Below are positions 1-5,565 of a stretch of 12,204 nucleotides of DNA, one piece after another. The notes beneath the pieces are model-generated. The model ran no database searches. It saw nothing but the letters and a program-made list of their open reading frames with translations, and had not been told where the DNA came from. Every line of letters starts with the position of its first letter. Position 1 is the stretch's first letter. The translations under genes were made by a program, and so were the position numbers. This DNA comes from Bacillota bacterium (GTDB lineage: Bacteria; Bacillota; Clostridia; Lachnospirales; Cellulosilyticaceae): positions 1-12,204 of the forward strand of contig JAEZJJ010000073.1 of NCBI GenBank assembly GCA_023436395.1. Direction: 5' to 3'.

Positions 1-70
1 CGACCGTTCATAAGGATTACGAATTTAGAGCCTCTTGACGGAGTGAGACAGCAGCTGGAAGTAAGTTCCC

Positions 71-131
71 TAGCCAGCCTACATAGCGGTACCTCGCACT
101 ACACGTTATTATTCAAATTTCAATTTGTTAG
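71..131. repeat. 61-bp dispersed repeat, copy 1
   Basis: This 61-bp segment is matched by 1519-1579 in the same orientation, 53 of 61 positions by my hand alignment and without gaps. Both copies lie just downstream of a minus-strand gene. The left flank (1-70) does not resemble the flank of the second copy and holds no gene I can support. Confidence 0.8.
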
Positions 132-136
132 AAGTT

Positions 137-202
137 AAACAGTGGAAAGGGAATATTAATCTAACCTATTAGGGTTAGATTAATATTCCCTTTCCACTGT
201 TT
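137..202. terminator. Perfect long hairpin at the 3' end of the MORN gene
   Basis: The arms 137-166 and 173-202 are perfectly complementary over 30 bp around a 6-base loop. The right arm reaches the first base of the MORN gene's stop codon on the minus strand. On the minus strand the stem is followed by only three T residues before the sequence turns mixed, so it is an unusually long stem with a weak U tract. It may act as a terminator or as an RNA 3' end stabiliser; the role is inferred. Confidence 0.55.
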
Positions 203-975
203 TAGCGATTAGCATTTATTAATTGATCATCCTCGAATTGACATTCATACTGTGTACCATTAACTTCTTGATAGATACCTGAGCCATGTTTATAGCCATT
301 TTTAAAATCACCTATATATTTTTCACCGTTTGCATAGGTGATAGTACCTTTACCAGTCATTTGACCTTCTAAGAAGTCACCATAGTAGGAAGAATTGTTA
401 TTCCAAATAAAGTGCCCCTTACCGTGAGGAAGGCCGTTAACAACTTCACCTTCATAAACACCTGTAGCAATAATGAGTTTACCATGTCCATTTTCAATAG
501 TATTTACAAATTCACCAATATATTGATCACCATTTGGATAAGTCACTTGGTTAGGAGAAGCTGGTGCTCCTAGTCCCTGTAAATGATTCTTTAGGAAATT
601 ACCTTCATAAACAGAACCATCTGCCTTTGTAAGTCTACCCTTTCCTTCCATTGCACCATTTACAAAGCGACCTTCATAAACAGATCCATCAGTAAATTGT
701 TTGCTACCTATACCTGTACGCTCACCTTTATGTAATTCACCTTCATATATACTACCATCTTCTAAATAGCATTTGCCTTGACCATGAGGTAAACCATTTG
801 CAAAGTGTCCTTCATAACAAAGTCTACCCGTTTCATCATAGTACTTTCCTAAACCATGGAAATTAGATCCTTTAATGCTACCCTCATACATTATTTTACC
901 ATTTTTATGATACAATATTTCATTTTCATAAATATCTGAAGAACTCTTAAGTAGAGATTTAATTTTTTTTATCAT
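202..975 (-). CDS. MORN-repeat protein
   Basis: The product is about 257 residues made almost entirely of MORN repeats, of the form YxGxFxNGxxxGxGxxxxxxGxx. I count nine recognisable units and a degenerate tenth at the C-terminus; examples begin YEGHFANG, YEGRFVNG, YIGDFKNG. There is no signal peptide or membrane segment, so it is probably cytoplasmic or membrane-peripheral. MORN repeats form elongated beta-hairpin arrays that serve as scaffolds and in some proteins bind lipid; no catalytic domain accompanies them here, so the partner is unknown. Two ATGs lie at 981 and 975. The AAGGAG (984-989) is only 2 bases from the first but 8 from the second, so I prefer 975. The gene stands alone between non-coding repeats and ends in a strong hairpin. 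Confidence 0.85.
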   Translation of the reverse strand: MIKKIKSLLKSSSDIYENEILYHKNGKIMYEGSIKGSNFHGLGKYYDETGRLCYEGHFANGLPHGQGKCYLEDGSIYEGELHKGERTGIGSKQFTDGSVYEGRFVNGAMEGKGRLTKADGSVYEGNFLKNHLQGLGAPASPNQVTYPNGDQYIGEFVNTIENGHGKLIIATGVYEGEVVNGLPHGKGHFIWNNNSSYYGDFLEGQMTGKGTITYANGEKYIGDFKNGYKHGSGIYQEVNGTQYECQFEDDQLINANR

Positions 976-1090
976 CAGCATTTCTCCTTAAAATCTCATT
1001 TGTACAAGCCAACCCCTGTATTTACCTTATTATAACATTATTCTTAAAAAAACAATATAATTGGAAGTAAAAAGTAAAATAAAATTAAAA

Positions 1091-1366
1091 TCGAGGTATT
1101 TGTAAGAGAGGATGATGGGCAAAAAGGAGAGGGGAGGGCTATCTTCCAGTGCTCCAGTCCGTATTTTTTGAAGCACTAAGTTCACTTATTTAGATGAACG
1201 CACGAAAACTCCCGTTGGTCAGATACCCACAGGGCACACGGCACTCGTGCTAACACCCATCTAAAACGTTCGCTAAGTGCTTCTAAAAAATACTCCCAAG
1301 TCGCTCTTCCAGACAGCCCTCCCCTCTCCTTTCTCACAGCGTTATTGTGCTTACAAACTACCACGA
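1091..1366. repeat. Large imperfect inverted repeat (structured intergenic element)
   Basis: Almost the whole segment folds on itself. Matching blocks run from the outside inward. They are 1091-1108 with 1349-1366 (imperfect), 1123-1140 with 1315-1332 (18 bp perfect), 1161-1169 with 1285-1293, 1170-1177 with 1276-1283, 1189-1196 with 1258-1265, and 1200-1205 with 1245-1250. Base composition is clearly more GC-rich than the flanking DNA. It lies in the 982-1575 gap between the MORN gene and spmB, where I see no convincing gene. It could be a MITE-like non-autonomous element or a structured RNA; the sequence alone does not decide. Confidence 0.7.
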
Positions 1367-1518
1367 CCGGTGAGACTGCGTGTAAAAAGATGATGCCAAA
1401 CTAGGCTTAAAAGCAATTTTATGATATTCTTCACGATTTGTTAAACACTGAGAAACCAGGGGCAGGCGCCCAATCAATAATGTGTAGGGCTTCCCAGCAT
1501 TTTGTTCTTGCCAAGAAG

Positions 1519-1579
1519 TAGCTAGCCTACATAGTAGCACCTCGCATCACACGTTATTGTTCAAATTTCAAATTGTTAG
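1519..1579. repeat. 61-bp dispersed repeat, copy 2
   Basis: Direct copy of 71-131, with about 8 mismatches in 61 bases. Its right edge (1576-1578) is the stop codon of spmB, so the repeat abuts or has supplied the end of that gene. The sequence to the left (1367-1518) has no counterpart in the window. Confidence 0.8.
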
Positions 1580-2106
1580 CCAAAGAATTGGACGGTAAGT
1601 ATGTACGCTACGATGATGCCTACTAAAGATGAGAAGAGGGCGCCTGCTAAGGTATAGCGGCTTTTCTTTACTTTGATTGTCATAAAGTAAACAGACATGG
1701 TATAGAAGATGGTTTCTGTACAGCCGAACATTATGGAGACTAGCCTTCCCATAAAAGAGTCGGGGCCGTAAGTTTTAAATAAATCGATAATAAGTCCTGT
1801 AGCAGCAGAAGAAGAGAAGGTACGCATTAAGGCGACAGGGATGAGTTCTGGGGGAAAGTTTGACCAACTAATAAGTGGAGCAAAGAGTCTGGCTAGTCCA
1901 GTTAAAGCACCAGAAGCTCTAAGCATACCTACAGCAATCATTAGCCCGACTAAAGTGGGAAGGATATCTACCACTACCTTTAAGCCTTCAGTTGCACCTT
2001 CAATAAAGGCTTCATAGGCATTTACTTCCTTTAGTAAGCCATAAATAATAATAGCAACCATAATACACGGAATCATCCAGTCAGATATGCCCAATAATAT
2101 TGCCAT
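1576..2106 (-). CDS. spmB: Spore maturation protein B
   Basis: A 176-residue multi-pass membrane protein of the nucleoside-recognition/Gate-domain family, close in length to Bacillus subtilis SpmB. Landmarks are the stretch LPTLVGLMIAVGMLRASGAL (about residues 49-68), the PVALMRTFSSSAATG segment and the CTETIFYTMSVYF segment, with hydrophobic helices throughout. In B. subtilis SpmA and SpmB are both needed for spore core dehydration and heat resistance, acting in the forespore membrane; the transported molecule is not established. The ATG at 2106 is 3 bases after the spmA stop, and its AGGAGG (2115-2120) overlaps the last spmA codons, which points to coupled translation. The stop codon lies within a dispersed repeat and no clear terminator follows. 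Confidence 0.93.
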   Translation of the reverse strand: MAILLGISDWMIPCIMVAIIIYGLLKEVNAYEAFIEGATEGLKVVVDILPTLVGLMIAVGMLRASGALTGLARLFAPLISWSNFPPELIPVALMRTFSSSAATGLIIDLFKTYGPDSFMGRLVSIMFGCTETIFYTMSVYFMTIKVKKSRYTLAGALFSSLVGIIVAYILTVQFFG

Positions 2107-2109
2107 GAA

Positions 2110-2688
2110 TTAATCCTCCTTTTTGTTCATCATTTTACCAAAAACAATAGCAGCTAGAGTGGAAATTGCTGTAGCCATAATACAAGGTAGTAAAATTTCT
2201 GCTGGGTTATGGGAACCGTAGGCACTGCGATAAGAAATCATACTAATAGGAATTAGCTGAACAGAGGAAACGTTGATAATGAGAAACATACACATGGCAT
2301 GAGTTGCCTTTTCTTTTTCTCTATTAAGTTTCTGGAGTTCTACCATAGCTTTTAGACCAGGGGGAGTTGCAGCCCAACCTAAACCAAGGAAGTTGGCGAT
2401 AAGATTAGTAGCAATGTATTTTCTAGCAGGATGATTCTTAGGAACAGAAGGAAAAAGAAAATTGAGGACAGGTGTCATCTTTTTGGTAAGCGCATCAATA
2501 AGACCAGACTTTTCAGCTATACGCATAACGCCCATCCACATAGCTAGAATACCTAAAGTCTCAAGACAAATGGAAACAGCTTCTCCAGAAGCAGAAAGAG
2601 CAGAGTTGGTAATAGCTTTCATACCGCCACTAAAACCAGATATAAGTACAGCAAAAATAATCATAAAACTCCAAATGTAATTAAGCAT
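2110..2688 (-). CDS. spmA: Spore maturation protein A
   Basis: A roughly 192-residue integral membrane protein of the same Gate-domain family as SpmB and usually its partner. Recognisable features are an N-terminal membrane helix, the ETLGILAMWMGVMRIAEKSG segment, and the family-typical NFLGLGWAATPPGLKAM stretch near the middle. The C-terminus is positively charged (KMMNKKED). It is the first gene of a two-gene operon with spmB on the minus strand. There are two tandem ATG codons, at 2691 and 2688; the GGGGG ribosome site (2694-2698) is 2 bases from the first and 5 from the second, so I favour 2688. No dacB homologue, the usual upstream partner in Bacillus, is present; the upstream neighbour here is a divergent abrB-like gene. 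Confidence 0.93.
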   Translation of the reverse strand: MLNYIWSFMIIFAVLISGFSGGMKAITNSALSASGEAVSICLETLGILAMWMGVMRIAEKSGLIDALTKKMTPVLNFLFPSVPKNHPARKYIATNLIANFLGLGWAATPPGLKAMVELQKLNREKEKATHAMCMFLIINVSSVQLIPISMISYRSAYGSHNPAEILLPCIMATAISTLAAIVFGKMMNKKED

Positions 2689-2966
2689 CATATCCCCCTT
2701 AACATAGATTTACATAGATTTCATTCAATAACTAGTAGAGCTTGTCTTACTAATATATATGCTTAATTAATAATAAGAAGTACAAGTTTTTGATAGAAGT
2801 AAAATTTCATGAGACGAAGAGAACTTTTTGGATGAGATTAAATGGTAAAAATGGGAAAGTGAAAAAAATGTAAAAATTAGTAGTATTCACATAATGAGTG
2901 AAAATTCTGAAATTAATATTACTATTCTTTTAACTATTCTACAAAAAAGAATGCACAATATTAAGA

Positions 2967-2975
2967 TTCGACAAA
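2967..2975 (-). promoter_or_regulatory. Candidate Spo0A box
   Basis: Read on the minus strand this is TTTGTCGAA, an exact match to the commonly given Spo0A-box consensus containing TGNCGAA. It lies between spmA and the abrB-like gene. Spo0A-P represses abrB directly in B. subtilis, so a box here is biologically reasonable. It is about 90 bases upstream of the best TATAAT, rather than over the promoter, so its target is uncertain. Confidence 0.45.
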
Positions 2976-3031
2976 TATTATATTGTATATTAATTGTATT
3001 TTATTTTAAAAAATCTAAAAAATTTACAAAA

Positions 3032-3070
3032 GTCAATTGACTTTAATTGTTAATTATGGTACTTTATAAT
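3032..3070 (+). promoter_or_regulatory. Probable abrB-like gene promoter with palindromes
   Basis: A consensus TATAAT lies at 3065-3070. The only hexamer at 17-base spacing is TTTAAT (3042-3047), a poor -35 box. A better TTGACT (3037-3042) is 22 bases away, too far for a standard sigma-A promoter. The upstream part holds a perfect 10-bp palindrome GTCAATTGAC (3032-3041) and an inverted repeat TAATT-GTT-AATTA (3044-3056), which may be regulator-binding sites overlapping the -35 region. Confidence 0.4.
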
Positions 3071-3136
3071 CAGGACATGGAAAATAATGAGAAAAAATTA
3101 GAAAAAATTAGAAAAGTGTAAAGGGAGAGGATATTA

Positions 3137-3400
3137 GTGAAATCAACAGGTGTAGTAAGAAAGGTCGATGAATTAGGAAGAGTAGTATTACCTATCGAAT
3201 TAAGAAGAAATTTGGACATTAATGAAAAGGACGCATTAGAGATTTTTGTTGATGAAGATAAGATTATTCTTAAAAAATACGAACCAGCTGATATCTTTAA
3301 TGGTAGCATGGATGACCTTATTGATTATAAAGGTAAAAAGGTTGCTAAAAAAACTATTTTAGAGCTTGCAAGATTAGCAGGATTAACAATTACAGAATAA
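3137..3400 (+). CDS. AbrB-family transition-state regulator
   Basis: An 87-residue DNA-binding protein. Residues 1-50 closely follow the B. subtilis AbrB N-terminal swapped-hairpin domain: MKSTGVVRKVDELGRVVLPI, then ELRRNLDINEKDALEIFVDE and KIILKKYEP. The arginines used for DNA contact in AbrB (in VRK, GRVV and ELRR) are kept. The C-terminal ~35 residues do not resemble the AbrB multimerisation domain as I recall it and end in a short helix rich in K, L and A, so oligomeric state and targets may differ. The start is GTG at 3137, preceded by AAGGGAGAGG (3121-3130) 6 bases upstream. It is monocistronic, with a terminator right after the stop. AbrB proteins repress post-exponential genes and are relieved by Spo0A-P in bacilli; the same role here is inferred. 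Confidence 0.9.
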   Translation: MKSTGVVRKVDELGRVVLPIELRRNLDINEKDALEIFVDEDKIILKKYEPADIFNGSMDDLIDYKGKKVAKKTILELARLAGLTITE

Positions 3401-3408
3401 TAGTATAT

Positions 3409-3448
3409 AAAAGACTAGGAAATAAGATAATATTTTCTAGTCTTTTTT
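3409..3448 (+). terminator. Rho-independent terminator of the abrB-like gene
   Basis: The stem AAAGACTAGGAAA (3410-3422) pairs with 3433-3445 with one G-U wobble around a 10-base loop, and the right arm runs into a T tract ending at 3448. It starts about 9 bases after the stop codon at 3400 and separates this gene from the downstream operon. Confidence 0.85.
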
Positions 3449-3510
3449 ATGCTATTTTTACAATTTCATATAAAAACTATTAATTTTATATCCCTTTTAT
3501 TTGAGTATAG

Positions 3511-3516
3511 TATAAT
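3511..3516 (+). promoter_or_regulatory. Possible -10 box for the RelA-like operon
   Basis: A consensus TATAAT lies about 130 bases before the first gene of the operon, after the abrB terminator. No good -35 hexamer sits 16-18 bases upstream, since the nearby TTGAGT (3501-3506) is only 4 bases away. The whole 3450-3640 gap is extremely AT-rich, so chance matches are likely. Confidence 0.25.
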
Positions 3517-3646
3517 ATAAAATAATAAATAATCTAAAATATAATATCAAGATTAAAATACTTAAAATAAGTCATACTAATAGATTGAGGATATCTAAAA
3601 ACATTTTGAACTAGAATAAAACATATAAGGGGGCAAATGAAAATAA

Positions 3647-5128
3647 ATGGAGTTAAAACTATTTGGATTTATTGAAAGCGTTTTAGATCAATTAGAAGAA
3701 ATGAAGCCAATGTTAGAAGAAATAGGAAGTGAGATAGAGGCTTTTTTTGAAAACCTTCTACTTACTACTAATAAGGGTTATTTAAATATAAACACAAGAG
3801 TGAAGTCTCAAAAAAGCTTAAAAGAGAAAATTATTCGTAATCAATATTACCAGAAGTATAGTACAAAAGAAGCGCTTTTTGAAAATGTACCAGATATTAT
3901 AGGTATTCGTCTAGAATGTAGATTTATTCAGGATGAAAACGATTTATATAAATTTATTAAACGTTCTTTTAATGAAAAAAGTGAAATTCATGAAGGGTTT
4001 TTCTATAACAATAATGAAAAAATATTACTTAAACTAGTAGATAAGCAACCCCAAGAACAGAAAAATGGTATGAAGATCTATCGTATAGATGGTAAGTATG
4101 CAGAAAATGATCGAACTGTGAATTTTGAACTTCAAATCAAATCCTTAGTAAATATTTTCTGGGGAGAAATTGAACATAAAGTTATTTATAAAAATTATAA
4201 TTATGTAATTGCTGATAAGTTTTATAAGGATATCATGAAGTCTATCAAAAATAGTTTAACAACTATAGATCAACAATTACTACTTATATCTAATCAATTT
4301 GACCAAAGTGATGAAGAAAGTTTTGAAAAGCAAGAACAGCAACTAGAGGGAATTCTTTCAAAACTCATCTATGATATTTTTGCAAAGCATATGAAAGAGA
4401 CCTTAGGTGTTTTAGTAGACTTTAAGAGTTCTTGTGAAGCTATTGTACGTTATGTATTTAGAGATGCTTTGGAAAATTCTATGCAAGAATATGGCCAACA
4501 TCTAATGAGTGGATTCGAAAAAGTAAGGGGAATAGAGGAAAACTATATTGACTTTACACAAAAGATTTTATTTGAAGGTACTATTCGGTACGAAGACGAG
4601 TATACAAGATTGATAGGTGAACATATAAAAGAGTGTATTAATGAGGAGTTTCAATGGAACCTATTCTTTCGTATATTATTTGCAATAGAACCAGAAAATA
4701 ATACAGGTGATTTTGAGACTTATATGCATTACTATACTAGAAAAATATATTCTAAATTAGCGATAAGTAAACTTAATGCCAACTTTACAGTAGAAGAGAC
4801 TAGAGATATTACGGATACCTTATTAATGAAATTTTCAAAGTGTTTTATTAAAATTAATTTAGTAGAGCTACTTTACGATAATATTGTAGAACAAGTAATT
4901 AAGCATATTAATAGTGTAATAGATGCATTATATAAGAATGTTTGGACTTATGAGCAATGGCAAAAGGAAAAAGATATTTATACTGAATTATTAGAGGTGA
5001 AGCTATTGATGTTATTTAATATCGATATAGATTACAGTAAAGCGTTGGCACTACTTGAGCGTATTAGAGCAACTAAGTCAAATATAGAAATCCCAAAAGG
5101 TATGGTTAAGTATGTGTATAGATTGTAA
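3647..5128 (+). CDS. RelA/SpoT-domain (small alarmone synthetase-like) protein with long C-terminal region
   Basis: A 493-residue soluble protein. Residues ~45-190 match the RelA/SpoT synthetase fold of small alarmone synthetases such as B. subtilis YjbM. The ATP-site basic residues correspond to R51, K53 and K61 in TRVK...KEK. The Mg-binding acidic residue is D83 in DIIGIRL, the second acidic residue is E161 in FELQIKS, and WGEIEHKVIYKN (172-183) follows. There is no HD hydrolase, TGS or ACT domain. The loop that is normally GYRSYH/GYRSLH and stacks on the acceptor GDP/GTP is NGMKIYR (140-146), so acceptor specificity or activity may be changed. Residues ~195-493 are predicted mostly helical and I do not recognise a domain. 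An in-frame TAA just upstream fixes the start at 3647 or later, yet the GGGGG site is 13 bases away, an unusually long spacing. It is the first gene of a four-gene cluster. It could be an active alarmone synthetase, a toxSAS-like enzyme or a regulatory pseudo-enzyme. Confidence 0.8.
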   Translation: MELKLFGFIESVLDQLEEMKPMLEEIGSEIEAFFENLLLTTNKGYLNINTRVKSQKSLKEKIIRNQYYQKYSTKEALFENVPDIIGIRLECRFIQDENDLYKFIKRSFNEKSEIHEGFFYNNNEKILLKLVDKQPQEQKNGMKIYRIDGKYAENDRTVNFELQIKSLVNIFWGEIEHKVIYKNYNYVIADKFYKDIMKSIKNSLTTIDQQLLLISNQFDQSDEESFEKQEQQLEGILSKLIYDIFAKHMKETLGVLVDFKSSCEAIVRYVFRDALENSMQEYGQHLMSGFEKVRGIEENYIDFTQKILFEGTIRYEDEYTRLIGEHIKECINEEFQWNLFFRILFAIEPENNTGDFETYMHYYTRKIYSKLAISKLNANFTVEETRDITDTLLMKFSKCFIKINLVELLYDNIVEQVIKHINSVIDALYKNVWTYEQWQKEKDIYTELLEVKLLMLFNIDIDYSKALALLERIRATKSNIEIPKGMVKYVYRL

Positions 5129-5140
5129 GGGGGAAAAACG

Positions 5141-5542
5141 ATGTTTAATGTACAAATTGTAGATGATGAACCTATAATACGTATTGGCATTCAAAAAATG
5201 TTAAATTGGAATGAACTGGGTTTTGAAATTGCTTGCTTGGCTCAAAATGGGAAACAAGCATTAGAACAATTAGAGATAGAACAAGTAGACGTGATTATTA
5301 CGGATATTGAAATGCCTATTATGAATGGGCTGGATTTTATTAAGGAAGTAAGAAATAGTGAAAGTGATCATAATGTAAAAAATCGAGAGATAGTTGTACT
5401 CACGGCCTATGAGGATTTTGAGTATGCTAGAACAGCTATTAAATATGGGATTGCTGAATATGTACTCAAACCAGTAGATATAGAAGAAATGACACAAATA
5501 CTTATGCGCCTTAAAGAACGTTTAGAAAGTAAAGTAAAATAA
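5141..5542 (+). CDS. Receiver-only response regulator (YesN-type receiver without output domain)
   Basis: A 133-residue protein consisting of one CheY-like receiver domain. The acidic pocket is D8-D9 in VDDEP, the phosphoacceptor is D55 in VIITDIEMP, the switch threonine is T88 in VVLTAY, and the conserved lysine is K110 in YVLKPVD. The wording FNVQIVDDEPIIRIGI and LNWNELGFEI is typical of the YesN/AraC-type regulators that pair with YesM kinases. Those regulators are several hundred residues long because of a linker and an AraC helix-turn-helix; here the protein stops soon after the receiver. The stop TAA is followed after 23 bases by the kinase, so no hidden frame-shifted output domain fits. 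The ATG follows GGGGG with 7-base spacing and starts 12 bases after the upstream gene. Probably a phosphorelay or protein-protein output. Confidence 0.92.
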   Translation: MFNVQIVDDEPIIRIGIQKMLNWNELGFEIACLAQNGKQALEQLEIEQVDVIITDIEMPIMNGLDFIKEVRNSESDHNVKNREIVVLTAYEDFEYARTAIKYGIAEYVLKPVDIEEMTQILMRLKERLESKVK

Positions 5543-5565
5543 GTATAGAAGTTAGGAGAAGGTCA

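Larger units (their letters stand above)
2692..3136. other. Divergent spmA/abrB intergenic region
   Basis: This 445-bp AT-rich stretch has no gene I can support. It should hold the minus-strand promoter of spmA and the plus-strand promoter of the abrB-like gene. Visible items are two tandem 10-bp duplications (2702-2721, unit ACATAGATTT; and 3091-3110, unit GAAAAAATTA), a Spo0A-box match at 2967-2975, a palindrome at 3032-3041 and a TATAAT at 3065-3070. I could not find a convincing sporulation-sigma promoter in front of spmA. Confidence 0.6.

Noticed and set aside
1..70. Possible minus-strand frame running off the left edge from the first repeat copy
   Set aside because: It starts within the repeat, lacks a ribosome site, and only about 25 codons are visible; not enough to call a gene.
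1182..1364. Minus-strand 60-codon open frame inside the large inverted repeat
   Set aside because: It lies wholly within the self-complementary element, has no good ribosome site and no protein-like domain; the open frame is a by-product of the GC-richer sequence.
1358..1540. Minus-strand 60-codon open frame starting at a GTG in the 61-bp repeat
   Set aside because: No Shine-Dalgarno before the GTG, and composition (many S, R, W, C) is unlike the neighbouring proteins. Copy 1 of the repeat keeps the same frame open for a while, but both copies have a stop just upstream; I treat it as repeat DNA.
2462..2680. Plus-strand open frame opposite spmA
   Set aside because: Antisense shadow of a clear membrane protein gene, with no ribosome site.
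3037..3070. TTGACT and TATAAT as a standard sigma-A promoter for the abrB-like gene
   Set aside because: The spacing is 22 bases, well beyond the usual 16-18, so I list the TATAAT with weak -35 support only.
3070..3309. Minus-strand open frame opposite the abrB-like gene
   Set aside because: Shadow of a conserved gene; rich in S, F and L from the reverse of AT-rich codons.
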